Positions 16,136 to 27,698 of a stretch of 38,359 nucleotides of DNA are shown here, piece after piece. The DNA is taken from positions 1 through 38,359 of the forward strand of contig JAAENP010000565.1 of the NCBI GenBank assembly GCA_024224155.1, read 5' to 3'. Position 1 is the stretch's first letter; every line of letters begins with the position of its first letter. Under the pieces are notes generated by a model, which did not search any database, had not been told where the DNA came from, and saw nothing but the letters and a program-made list of their open reading frames with translations. The DNA comes from a bacterium (GTDB taxonomy: Bacteria; Acidobacteriota; Thermoanaerobaculia; Multivoradales; JAHEKO01). A program made the translations under genes and the position numbers.

Positions 16136-16510
16136 CTACACCAACCGCAGCCCGGCGTGGCGCTCGAAGTGGCGGAAGTCGGAGTCCCTGGTAATCAGCG
16201 GAGTCCCGGAATCAACGCAAACCTGGGCGATCAGGGTATCCGCGAGGCGAGCTCTGAGCCGCTTGCCGAGGAGCTTGCGCCGCGTCGCCGCCGCCCGCTC
16301 CCAAAAGCCGGCGCGGATCTCGAGACTGGGCATCGCGCGAACCAGCGCTCCGATCCGGCGATCCAACCGAGGGACACTGAGGATCTCGGTCACAACCACC
16401 GGCGGCAGAGCCGCCTGCTCGAACTCCAGAGCCTGTTCGAGTGCCTTCACGTCGTCGCCTTCCTCCCCTCCCAGAAACGCGATCAGCGAGCTCGTGTCGA
16501 CGGCGATCAA
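16136..16510 (-). CDS. vapC: PIN-domain toxin VapC
   Basis: A 124-residue PIN-domain ribonuclease, the toxic half of a type II toxin-antitoxin pair. The acidic metal-binding set is present: D5 (IAVDTSSLI), E42 (VVTEILS), D91 (LADTLIAQ) and D109/D111 (ITRDSDF). Translation starts with TTG inside the antitoxin stop (overlap TTGA), so toxin synthesis depends on antitoxin translation, the usual arrangement. It probably cleaves tRNA or rRNA when free; the exact target cannot be read from sequence. It lies convergent to DUF502. Confidence 0.88.
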   Translation of the reverse strand: MIAVDTSSLIAFLGGEEGDDVKALEQALEFEQAALPPVVVTEILSVPRLDRRIGALVRAMPSLEIRAGFWERAAATRRKLLGKRLRARLADTLIAQVCVDSGTPLITRDSDFRHFERHAGLRLV

Positions 16511-16719
16511 CTCCGATCCTCGCGCAGCGCGTCCAAGTCGATCGGCACCTTGACCTTGCCCTTGAGCATCCGGAGCTCTTCGAAGGCCTGCCGAGCCGCG
16601 ACCAGCCGGAGCCCTTCGCGCACGGTTTCAGTAATCCCCTGCCCTGTCGACTTGCGGGCTTTCTTCAGCAGATCGGCCGGGATGTGGACCGTGATCTTGG
16701 TGATCTCTGGGCTCGGCAT
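16507..16719 (-). CDS. Ribbon-helix-helix antitoxin (VapB-type)
   Basis: Partner of the PIN toxin. From the ATG at 16719 it has 70 residues. The N terminus (EITKITVHIPADLLKKARKSTGQGITETVREGLRLVAARQ) is a ribbon-helix-helix DNA-binding fold. The remainder (LKGKVKVPIDLDALREDRS) would bind and block the toxin. A longer version from 16782 is open, but it would run across a pair of TACCATA direct repeats that look like the operator, so I prefer the shorter start. Autorepression of the pair is expected from the family. Confidence 0.8.
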   Translation of the reverse strand: MPSPEITKITVHIPADLLKKARKSTGQGITETVREGLRLVAARQAFEELRMLKGKVKVPIDLDALREDRS

Positions 16720-16730
16720 TTCGCCGATCG

Positions 16731-16760
16731 TACCATAGTTAATACCATAAGTCTCTATGG
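16731..16760. promoter_or_regulatory. Candidate operator of the toxin-antitoxin pair
   Basis: Direct repeats TACCATA at 16731-16737 and 16743-16749 are spaced 12 bp start to start. An inverted copy, TATGG (16756-16760), pairs with CCATA. The block is AT-rich for this genome and sits just before the antitoxin start. Ribbon-helix-helix proteins often bind such repeats. Confidence 0.4.
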
Positions 16761-16943
16761 CATTCCTCTTCGGCTTTGTCATTGCTCATCAAGACGCAAA
16801 GCCCACCGGTCCTCTGGTGGTCCTCTCGAGCTCTTCGGCCCGATCACACCGCGCCCTGATGTCGGGCCGACTCGGCGCTGGAACGTGCTCCTTCCTCGCG
16901 TACAATCCCCCCTGTCCCGCAACTCTCTCCGGAGGCTTCCCCA

Positions 16944-20528
<3,585 letters not shown>

Positions 20529-20726
20529 GGGGCAACGGACTCACGAGTATCTGATCGAGTACGGCCAAGGCATCGGTGCACTGGGTCGGAGAATCGACAG
20601 CAGTCGCCAGGGGCTTTGGGCGGATCCCATGCCATCGGAAGACCTCGCGCCTTGACCGGCGATTGGTTCGGGTGTCAAATGGGACAGGCAGGCGTTGCAG
20701 AGCGGCCAACCCAAGGAGGTCCAGGC

Positions 20727-21779
20727 ATGGCAACCACGCGCCGCGACTTCATCACGAAGTCTTTGCTCCTGAGCGGCACCCTGCTGGTGCCGGGCACCCG
20801 TCTTGCCGCTACTCCGAGAACACGCGAGTGGCTTCCCGCTTACGGCCGGCTCGAGCTCGAGGGCCGGCTCGCCGAGCGCATCGAGCAGGCCGACAGCATC
20901 CTCGAATCATGCGAGCTCTGTCCCAGGAAGTGCGGAGTCAAGCGCAGGGCCGGAGAGAAGGGCTACTGCAGAGCCCCCTCAAAGGTGATGGTCTACAGCG
21001 CCCACCCGCACTTCGGCGAGGAGGTCTCGCTGGTTGGAGAGGGTGGCTCCGGCACGGTCTTCTTCTCCAACTGCAACCTGCGCTGTGTCTTCTGCCAGAA
21101 CTGGTCCATCTCTCACAAGGGACTGGGCGATCGGCTCGCCGACGAACGCCTGGCGGACAAAATGCTCCGGCTCCAGAAGGTCGGTTGTCACAACATCAAT
21201 CTCGTGACGCCCACTCACGTCATGCCGCACATTCTCAGGGCGACGCGGATCGCCTTCCGCGAGGGCTTGCGCCTACCCTTGGTTTACAACACCAGCGGCT
21301 ACGAGCGCGTCGAGATCCTCAAGATCCTCGACGGGGTCGTGGACATCTACCTTCCCGACATGAAATTCATGGACGGAAGTCAGTCGGCCAAGTACTCGGC
21401 CGGAGCCTCCGACTACCCGGAGGTGGCCAAGAAGGCGATCCTCGAGATGCACCGCCAGGTCGGTCGTCACACCACCGACGAGCGCGGTCACGCGGTGCGC
21501 GGCCTGATGATCCGCCATCTCGTCATGCCCAACCGCGTGGCGGGTACCCGGGAGTTCACGAAGTGGGTCGCTGAAGAGGTCTCGCCGGACACCTACGTCA
21601 ACATCATGGCCCAGTACCACGTTGCCTATCGCGCGGCGGAGTTCGAAGAGATCGGACGCGGCATCACCGCGGAGGAATATCTGGAAGCAATGACCTGGGC
21701 CGAGGAGGCGGGCCTCACGAACCTGGATCGGAGATCGGTGACAACGCGCAACATCTACCGGCGCTACGGTAAGGGGTGA
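20727..21779 (+). CDS. Tat-signal radical SAM protein, PflX-like
   Basis: A 350-residue radical SAM protein. The start at 20727 is firm because AAGGAGGT (20713-20720) lies six bases before it. The N terminus is a classical twin-arginine signal (TTRRDFITKSLLLSGTLL, cleavage near RLAA, about 27). Next come CELCPRKC (62-69) with C81, a cysteine set seen in the PflX/AmmeMemoRadiSam group, and the radical SAM cluster motif CNLRCVFC (C116, C120, C123). Later blocks such as VDIYLPDMKFMDGSQSAKYS and HLVMPNR match PflA/PflX-type activases. The protein should bind 4Fe-4S and cleave S-adenosylmethionine. Export by Tat is unexpected for such an enzyme. It precedes a second Tat radical SAM gene by 18 nt. 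Substrate unknown. Confidence 0.87.
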   Translation: MATTRRDFITKSLLLSGTLLVPGTRLAATPRTREWLPAYGRLELEGRLAERIEQADSILESCELCPRKCGVKRRAGEKGYCRAPSKVMVYSAHPHFGEEVSLVGEGGSGTVFFSNCNLRCVFCQNWSISHKGLGDRLADERLADKMLRLQKVGCHNINLVTPTHVMPHILRATRIAFREGLRLPLVYNTSGYERVEILKILDGVVDIYLPDMKFMDGSQSAKYSAGASDYPEVAKKAILEMHRQVGRHTTDERGHAVRGLMIRHLVMPNRVAGTREFTKWVAEEVSPDTYVNIMAQYHVAYRAAEFEEIGRGITAEEYLEAMTWAEEAGLTNLDRRSVTTRNIYRRYGKG

Positions 21780-21797
21780 AATCTTTGAGGAGTTTCG

Positions 21798-22949
21798 ATG
21801 GGTGAACGGATCGACCGCCGCGACTTCGCCCGACGGGTGGGGGCCGGCGTCCTCGCCTCCGCCGGCGGCGGTCTTCTGCCCTGCCTGTCCTTCGCCACGC
21901 CGACGACCGGCGGCCCGCGGATGGGCCTGGTCAGCCGCCGGCGGGCGGCCTACTTCAGCCGCTTGGAGAACGGCCTGGTCCGCTGCGATCTCTGCCCCCA
22001 TCGCTGCCGGATCGAGGCCGGCCGGCGGGGGTTGTGCGGCGTGCGGGAGAGCGTTGACGGGTCCCTCGAAACGGTCGCCTACGCCAACCCCTGTGCCCTC
22101 AACATCGATCCCATCGAGAAGAAGCCCTTCTATCACGTGCTCCCAGGGACCAAGACGCTCTCCGTCGCCACCGCCGGCTGCAACCTGCGCTGCAAGTCCT
22201 GCCTGAACTGGGAAGCCTCGCTGGCCCGACCGGAGGAGACCTTCAACTATGAGCTGCCGCCTGCCGAGACGGTGACGCGCGCCGAGGCCTACCGCTGCCG
22301 GTCCATCGCCTCGTCCTACGTCGAGCCGGTCGTCTTCATCGAATACATGCTCGACGTCGCGCGCCTTTGCCGCGACCGGCGCCTGCTGCACCTGATGCAT
22401 TCGGCGGGCTACATCAACCGGGCTCCGCTCGAGGACATCTGTCAGGTGATCGACGCGGCATGCATCGATCTCAAGGGCTTCAGCGACGAGTTCTACCGGG
22501 ATCTCGTGGGTGGCGAGCTCCGGCCGGTGCTGGAGGCGCTCACGACTCTGAAGGAGCACGACGTCCACACCGAGGTCGTGAATCTGCTCATCCCCGGCAA
22601 GAACGACGACCCGCATACCTTGCGCGCCATGTGCCGGTGGGTCAGGCAAGAGCTGGGGGCGGAAGTGCCGGTGCACTTCTATCGCTTCTATCCCCGATAC
22701 CGTCTGAAGAGCCTTCCGCCGACGCCGGTGCCGACTCTCGAGCGCGCTCGTGCCATCGCCATGGAGGAAGAGCTCGACTACGCCTACATCGCCAACGTTC
22801 CCGAGCATCCCGGCAAGCACACGTACTGTCCCGGCTGCGGAGAGTTGCTCATCCGGCGTGTGGGTCTGATCACCGAGGTCGTCGCTCTCGCCGACGGCCG
22901 GTGCACAAAGTGCGAGCACGCCATCAAGGGAATATGGCGGCCTACCTAG
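21798..22949 (+). CDS. amrS: Tat-signal AmmeMemoRadiSam-type radical SAM enzyme
   Basis: A 383-residue radical SAM enzyme of the AmmeMemoRadiSam type, a family that usually accompanies AMMECR1 and MEMO proteins; neither is in this window. GAGGAG (21787-21792) fixes the ATG. The N terminus again looks like a Tat signal (DRRDFARRVGAGVLASAGGG), although the mature start is uncertain. CDLCPHRC (63-70) with C80 matches the same cysteine pattern as the upstream gene. The radical SAM motif CNLRCKSC gives C128, C132 and C135. The C terminus has CPGCGELL and CTKCEH, probably a zinc ribbon. The two genes form one operon and may act as a pair. Their target is unknown. The 3' end faces the spermidine-synthase-like gene. 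Confidence 0.87.
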   Translation: MGERIDRRDFARRVGAGVLASAGGGLLPCLSFATPTTGGPRMGLVSRRRAAYFSRLENGLVRCDLCPHRCRIEAGRRGLCGVRESVDGSLETVAYANPCALNIDPIEKKPFYHVLPGTKTLSVATAGCNLRCKSCLNWEASLARPEETFNYELPPAETVTRAEAYRCRSIASSYVEPVVFIEYMLDVARLCRDRRLLHLMHSAGYINRAPLEDICQVIDAACIDLKGFSDEFYRDLVGGELRPVLEALTTLKEHDVHTEVVNLLIPGKNDDPHTLRAMCRWVRQELGAEVPVHFYRFYPRYRLKSLPPTPVPTLERARAIAMEEELDYAYIANVPEHPGKHTYCPGCGELLIRRVGLITEVVALADGRCTKCEHAIKGIWRPT

Positions 22950-22964
22950 CCTGATCTTCTCACC

Positions 22965-22988
22965 AGCTCCCGTCGCGAGCAGGGAGCT
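22965..22988. terminator. Candidate bidirectional terminator hairpin
   Basis: AGCTCCC (22965-22971) and GGGAGCT (22982-22988) form a perfect 7-bp stem with a 10-nt loop between two convergent genes. It overlaps the stop codon of the minus-strand gene. No T tract follows on either side. Confidence 0.4.
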
Positions 22989-25296
22989 AGCGGGGTCGGC
23001 GCAGGACTGTCACCAGACACACGAGCGACGCCAGGCTCAGCAGAACGAGCGTGTTCGGCACCCCGTAGAGCGGCAGCAGCACCAGGCCGGCGGCGAACGC
23101 CCCGCCCGCGGCGCCGGCGAGATCCGCGGCGTACAGATACCCGCCGGCACGCCCGAGCCCTCCACCCGCGGCCGCCGAGGCGAGAGCCGCGAGGGAGAAA
23201 TGGGCGCCCCCCAGAGTCCCGGCGACGAAGCTGGCCGCCGAGAAGACCCACGAGGCCGCCGCGGGCGAGAGCGCATCCCGCAGGTCCTGACCGGCGGGCG
23301 AGAAGAAGACCAGCAGCAGCAACGGAAACGCGGTGACGCCCGCCTGCAGCAAGGTGAACCAGCGGATCGCGGCGGCGGGCTCCAAGGCGCGCTTCTGCCA
23401 GTGGCCGAACGCGGCGACCCAGAGGGTACCGGCGGCCAGACCCGCCATGAAGAGGGCGATGATCAGGGCGAGCTGTAGATAGGCGAACCCTTCGAGGATC
23501 TGGAAGGTCAGGATGAGCACGACCTGGAGCACCATCCCCACGGCGCCCTGGATGAACACGCTCGCTCCCACGGCAGCCCGGTAGCGGAGACGCCCGATCC
23601 AGAAGAACAGGATCACCAACGCTCCGAACGCGGCCAGTCCGGCGCTCAGGACCAGCGGGCGTACCGATGCTGCCGCTCCGAGGATCCGCTCCAGCTCCGG
23701 GTGCCACTGGGCCGCCCACAGCCTAAGGGCGTGGAGGTAGCAGATCGGAGCGAACTGCCGGTTGACGGGACTCGACCCGAACTCCAAAAGCAGCGCCCGA
23801 ACGTGATCGAGCCTGAAGGGGCTCATCAGATCCTGAAGCGTGTCCTCGCGCACGTGGACGAGATCGAGCCTTCGGGCCTCGATCCGGCCGGCCAAAACCG
23901 CGGGGTCCAGCACCAACGACCCCGCTTCTCGGGCCGCGAAGAACCTCGCCCTGCCCCCGGGAAGAACCGCCACCTCGGGAAACACCTCGCCCAGCGTGCG
24001 GTTGATCGAGCTCAGGTAGCGGGCGTGGGCGGGCCCGATCATGTCGCCCCCGCCCGGCACCGAGAAGGTGAGAATCCCGCCGGGGAGCAGATGCCGTTCG
24101 GTCCGGCGGAACATCTCCACGGTGAAGAAACGGTTCATCTGCGCGTTGATCGGATCCCCGGTGTTCATGAAGATCACGTCGTAGCGCCCCGCGTGGTGGC
24201 GCAGGAAGGTCGCCGCATCTTGATGGTGCGTCCGCAGGCGCGGATCCCGACGCGAGGCCCGCGCCCGGGTGTTCAGGAACCGCTCGCTCTCCCGGATCAA
24301 CTCCGGGTCCTGCTCCACGTAGTCGACGGCCTCGATGCTCGGATGCTTCAGCGCCTCCTCCAGCTGGCCACCCAGCCCACCACCGATGAACAGCACGCGC
24401 CCGGGTCTCGGGTGCTGCAGTAGCGCCGTGTGAACCGCGGGCTCCGCCGAGGCTGGATCGGGCAGGGTGAAGAGCCAGAGGCCGTTGGTGAACACCGTCA
24501 CCTGGCCGGGCTGCCGCAGGATGGCGATGTTGTGAAAGGGGGTGTCCCGCGCGAGAGCAAGGCTCTCGCCCCACTGCCACCGCCGGCTTCGTTCCTCCAG
24601 ACGATCGCCCGCGGCGATGACGGCGGCCAGACCGAGGGCGGCGAGCACCCACACAAGGCGGGCGCCCCGAGCGCGCTCCTTCCCGGGCCGCCGCCGGAGG
24701 ATCCAGCCCGACACAGCTAGCGGCAGAAGCGCCACGGCAATGGCGGCGGAGAGCGGCGACGCTAGGCGCAGCAGCAGGAAGTAGAAGACAATGCCGCCGG
24801 CGGCTGCCCCGGCCGCCTCGCCCAGATAGATCGCCAGCGGTCTCGCCGGCGCGCCATCGGCCTCGCCTCCGCGACTGTACGCCCAGCAGAGCCCGAAAAG
24901 CGCCCCCCCGGCCAAGCCGAACAGAGACGGCACACTCAGACAGACCAGCACCATCTTGCCAACTGGCGCCAGCTCACCGGCGGGGATCGCGAACAGCGTC
25001 CGGGCTCCCCGCACCACGAGCACCAGCGCCGGCGGGGCGACTGCCAGGAGCGTCAGAAGCAGGCCCAGTGGGCTCTCCCGAACAACGCCACGGCTCGACC
25101 TCCACGCCGCCAGAGCACTCCCCAGGGAGGTCCAAAGCAGCCAGCCGGCCAGCGCGAGCCCGGTCGACATCTCGTTGCCGTGGAAGAGAACGAGCAGCTC
25201 ACGCAGCAGCAACACCTGAGCGATCGTCGCCACGAATCCGGCGACGGTGATGATCAGAAACGAACGGTCCCGAGGCCCCGTGCGCAACCCGAACAT
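22987..25296 (-). CDS. Membrane protein fused to a spermidine-synthase-like domain
   Basis: A 769-residue inner-membrane protein. The start is placed at ATG 25296, 4 nt after the SagB stop, because the first helix follows directly (SFLIITVAGFVATIAQVLLL). Seven or so helices fill residues 10-230. A Rossmann-type spermidine synthase domain covers about 250-450, with the nucleotide motif IGGGLGGQLEEAL (304-316) and an acidic VEQDPELI. A second set of helices (about 560-769) resembles fused MFS/spermidine synthases. The usual DSSDP/DSTDP motif that holds the catalytic aspartate is NTGDP here (378-382), and the following GP is missing, so ordinary aminopropyl transfer is doubtful. It may bind a decarboxy-SAM-like or other SAM-derived ligand. 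It is co-transcribed with the SagB-like gene. Confidence 0.85.
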   Translation of the reverse strand: MFGLRTGPRDRSFLIITVAGFVATIAQVLLLRELLVLFHGNEMSTGLALAGWLLWTSLGSALAAWRSSRGVVRESPLGLLLTLLAVAPPALVLVVRGARTLFAIPAGELAPVGKMVLVCLSVPSLFGLAGGALFGLCWAYSRGGEADGAPARPLAIYLGEAAGAAAGGIVFYFLLLRLASPLSAAIAVALLPLAVSGWILRRRPGKERARGARLVWVLAALGLAAVIAAGDRLEERSRRWQWGESLALARDTPFHNIAILRQPGQVTVFTNGLWLFTLPDPASAEPAVHTALLQHPRPGRVLFIGGGLGGQLEEALKHPSIEAVDYVEQDPELIRESERFLNTRARASRRDPRLRTHHQDAATFLRHHAGRYDVIFMNTGDPINAQMNRFFTVEMFRRTERHLLPGGILTFSVPGGGDMIGPAHARYLSSINRTLGEVFPEVAVLPGGRARFFAAREAGSLVLDPAVLAGRIEARRLDLVHVREDTLQDLMSPFRLDHVRALLLEFGSSPVNRQFAPICYLHALRLWAAQWHPELERILGAAASVRPLVLSAGLAAFGALVILFFWIGRLRYRAAVGASVFIQGAVGMVLQVVLILTFQILEGFAYLQLALIIALFMAGLAAGTLWVAAFGHWQKRALEPAAAIRWFTLLQAGVTAFPLLLLVFFSPAGQDLRDALSPAAASWVFSAASFVAGTLGGAHFSLAALASAAAGGGLGRAGGYLYAADLAGAAGGAFAAGLVLLPLYGVPNTLVLLSLASLVCLVTVLRRPR

Positions 25297-25300
25297 TGGC

Positions 25301-25909
25301 TCAACGGCGGCGCCTGCCCACCGGCAGGATTGCGAACGGCTCCTCGCCTGCTTTGAGACCCAACAGGCCGGCGACCGCACCGTCGTCGAACGCACCGACG
25401 AAAGTAGTGGCCAGCCCGATGGCGACGGCCTGCAGGGAGACGTTCTCGGTGACTCCGCCCACTTCCATCAGCACGTAGCGCCGCGCGCGGGAGCCGTACT
25501 TCTTCGCCGTTCGCTCCACCACTCCGGCGACCACCAGAGCCGCCGGCGCCCGGCTCATCCAGTCCTGATCCCAGGCGGCCGCCGTCAGCTCGCGCCTGAC
25601 GTCGCCCGTCGACACCAGCTGCAAACCGTGGTCCTCGATCAGATAGCGATAGACGCCGGGCTCGAGCCCGCTGGCGTCGGCCGCGACAAGGTAGATCTCG
25701 AGCGGATAGAGGGCACCGGCCGAAGGCGCCGTACGCTCACCGTCCTCGCCGGTGATTCCCTGGGCGGCCCAGAGGAGTTGGGAGACCTCCTCGAGAGTGA
25801 GCGCTGAGCTCGCGTAGGAGCGAATCGAGCGCCGCCGCTCGAGCGCCTCTTCCACGGTCACCTCTCCGACACTGAAGGGCGCGGGAAGATCGATTTGCAC
25901 CGACATCAT
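25301..25909 (-). CDS. SagB/ThcOx-like nitroreductase-fold dehydrogenase
   Basis: A 202-residue FMN-dependent oxidoreductase of the nitroreductase fold, closest to the stand-alone SagB/ThcOx group. Characteristic blocks are VEEALERRRSIRSYASSALTLEEVSQLLWAAQGIT (FMN phosphate site and helix), APSAGALYPLEIYLV, GVYRYLIEDHGL and the GGVTENVSLQAVAIGLATTFVGAFDD segment that lines the cofactor. SagB proteins oxidise azolines in peptide natural products, but many free-standing relatives have no known partner. No precursor peptide or cyclodehydratase gene is seen here. The gene starts at ATG 25909 or 25906 and leads a two-gene operon with the membrane spermidine-synthase-like protein. Confidence 0.85.
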   Translation of the reverse strand: MMSVQIDLPAPFSVGEVTVEEALERRRSIRSYASSALTLEEVSQLLWAAQGITGEDGERTAPSAGALYPLEIYLVAADASGLEPGVYRYLIEDHGLQLVSTGDVRRELTAAAWDQDWMSRAPAALVVAGVVERTAKKYGSRARRYVLMEVGGVTENVSLQAVAIGLATTFVGAFDDGAVAGLLGLKAGEEPFAILPVGRRRR

Positions 25910-25941
25910 CTGTGTCGAGTACGACCCTGAACCTGCCGGCG

Positions 25942-25953
25942 AACCGGCCGGTT
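25942..25953. promoter_or_regulatory. Palindromic operator candidate at the SagB promoter
   Basis: AACCGGCCGGTT is a perfect 12-bp palindrome. It lies at the predicted transcription start of the minus-strand promoter, where a bound repressor would block transcription. Confidence 0.4.
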
Positions 25954-25954
25954 G

Positions 25955-25982
25955 GTTTTACCGTCATTTTTTAGTATGACAG
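25955..25982 (-). promoter_or_regulatory. Candidate promoter of the SagB-like gene
   Basis: On the minus strand CTGTCA (25977-25982) and TAAAAC (25955-25960) are 16 nt apart, each matching four of six consensus bases. A short inverted repeat, GTCAT...ATGAC (25963-25967 and 25976-25980), sits between and over the boxes. The start codon is 45 nt downstream of the -10 box. Confidence 0.35.
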
Positions 25983-26059
25983 CCGGCGCCGGTTCCTCCA
26001 ACACCCCAAGGGGCGGGCACGAGGCTCGGCACCGGACGCGGAATAGCCGTAAGTCCAAT

Positions 26060-26071
26060 AACGTTAACGTT
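26060..26071. promoter_or_regulatory. Palindrome upstream of the acyltransferase gene
   Basis: AACGTTAACGTT is a perfect 12-bp palindrome in an AT-rich patch of otherwise GC-rich DNA, 71 bp before the start of the WS/DGAT gene. It is a good candidate for a repressor site (for example of the TetR type), but no regulator gene is adjacent. Confidence 0.4.
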
Positions 26072-26142
26072 TATAGAGATGCCGCGACGCGGTTGAGTCG
26101 CGGCGCCGAAAAGCCCGCGACCGCGTCCGGCAAGGAGGCGAG

Positions 26143-27624
26143 ATGGCCAGGCCCGGACGAAAGAGAGCGAGGGCTTCGACGCACGGCCGTGCGATCGGGC
26201 GAGATGCGGCCGAGCGCCGAACTCGGGCCATGTCCGCGGTCGACATGGCGTGGCTGCGCATGGAGCATCCCACCAACCTGATGATGGTGACCGCGCTCTT
26301 CATCTTCGACAGGCCACTCGACCCGAGGCGTCTCGAGCGGACGATCGCCAGCCGGCTGCTCCGCTACGATCGCTTCCGGCGCCGGGTGGTGGAGCGCGGA
26401 ACGCTCGTCAAGAAGCCGACCTGGGAGCTCGACCGGCGATTCGAACTGTCCGCTCACTTGAGGCGAGTGGCACTGCCCGCTCCGGGCGGGGAGGAGGAGC
26501 TCCGGGAGCTCGTGAGCGCGCTCATGAGCTCGCCCCTCGACTACTCCAAGCCACTGTGGCAGATCCACCACATCGAGAACTACGACAGAGGCTGCGCCGT
26601 TCTGGTGCGAATCCACCACGCGATCGCCGACGGCATCGCCCTGATGGGCGTACTGCGGTCGCTGACCGACGACAGGCCCAAGCGCCGGCGACTCGAATCG
26701 CGCCCGCGCGGCGCCCGGCTCGCCGAGTCGCAGCCGGGCCAGCGGCCTCGCAGTGCTCCCACGGGACTGCGGCGGGCAGCGAGCCTCGCGTCCCGGGTGC
26801 TGCGGGAGGAGGCGCGGATCCTCGCCGACCCCGGCCGGGCTCTCGAGCTGGCCAGGCTCGGAATCGGCGGGACGTCGGTTCTGGGGCGCCTGCTGCTCCG
26901 GCCCGCCGACCCGCCGACCGCGCTCAAGGGTCCGCTCGGCGTCGCCAAGCTGGCCGCCTGGTCGGAGCCTCTGCCTCTGTCCGACGTCAAAGCCGTCGGG
27001 AAGGTGACCGGGAGCACCGTGAACGACGTCCTGGTGGCGGCCGTCACCGGCGCTCTGCGAAGCTACCTCGCCAAGCGTGGCGAGCCGGTGGACGACCTCG
27101 CGTTCCACGCCGCCGTGCCGGTCAACCTCCGATCCCCCGCCAGCCGCGCGTCACTCGGCAACCGTTTCGGCCTGGTCTTCGTCGAGCTTCCGCTGACACT
27201 CGCCGATCCGCTCGAGCGGCTGTTCGAAGTGCGCGACAGGATGCGCGAGCTCAAGGGCAGCCCGGAGGCGGGCGTCGCGCTCGGTCTGCTCGGCACTCTT
27301 GGTATGACCTCGACCGAGATTCAGAAGCTCTTGGTGGAGCACATCGGCGCCAGGACCACTTTGGTCGTCACCAACGTGCCCGGACCGCGCCGAACCGTAT
27401 ACATGGCCGGGCGACCGTTGCGCACGCTCCTCTTCTGGGTGCCGCAGTCCGGGCGCGTGGGGCTGGGGATCAGCTTCATCAGCTACGCGGGCAACGTGCG
27501 GCTCGGCGTCGCCAGCGACAAGGGGCTGGTGCCCGATCCGGAGACTATCGTCGCGCTCTTCCATCGCGAGTTCGAGAAGCTCATGGACCTGGCGCGGGGC
27601 GCTCCTCGGCGAAAAGCAAGCTAG
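26143..27624 (+). CDS. WS/DGAT-family O-acyltransferase
   Basis: A wax ester synthase/diacylglycerol acyltransferase-type enzyme that joins acyl-CoA to a long-chain alcohol or diacylglycerol to make storage lipid. The 493-residue protein starts at ATG 26143, six bases after AAGGAGG, with a basic 29-residue leader before MSAVDMAWLRMEHPTNLMM, where most relatives begin. The catalytic motif HHxxxDG is intact (HHAIADG, 158-164). Other family blocks are NDVLVAAVTGALRSYL, PVNLRSP, GNRFGLVFVELP and the C-terminal VTNVPGPRRTVYMAGRPL and GISFISYAGNVRLGV. The enzyme suggests neutral-lipid storage in this organism. It is divergent from the SagB gene across a 233-bp region with palindromes, and convergent with the M20 peptidase. 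Confidence 0.92.
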   Translation: MARPGRKRARASTHGRAIGRDAAERRTRAMSAVDMAWLRMEHPTNLMMVTALFIFDRPLDPRRLERTIASRLLRYDRFRRRVVERGTLVKKPTWELDRRFELSAHLRRVALPAPGGEEELRELVSALMSSPLDYSKPLWQIHHIENYDRGCAVLVRIHHAIADGIALMGVLRSLTDDRPKRRRLESRPRGARLAESQPGQRPRSAPTGLRRAASLASRVLREEARILADPGRALELARLGIGGTSVLGRLLLRPADPPTALKGPLGVAKLAAWSEPLPLSDVKAVGKVTGSTVNDVLVAAVTGALRSYLAKRGEPVDDLAFHAAVPVNLRSPASRASLGNRFGLVFVELPLTLADPLERLFEVRDRMRELKGSPEAGVALGLLGTLGMTSTEIQKLLVEHIGARTTLVVTNVPGPRRTVYMAGRPLRTLLFWVPQSGRVGLGISFISYAGNVRLGVASDKGLVPDPETIVALFHREFEKLMDLARGAPRRKAS

Positions 27625-27675
27625 GCCACGGGCACCCGCGGGCGCGGCCAAGCTCCTGTGATCTCGTGCAGGAAA

Positions 27676-27685
27676 GGACCGGTCC
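27676..27685. other. Palindrome between convergent genes
   Basis: GGACCGGTCC is a perfect 10-bp palindrome in the 74-bp gap between the acyltransferase and peptidase stops. It has no loop, so it is a weak terminator candidate and could equally be a protein site or chance in GC-rich DNA. Confidence 0.2.
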
Positions 27686-27698
27686 AGCCCCTGGCAGA

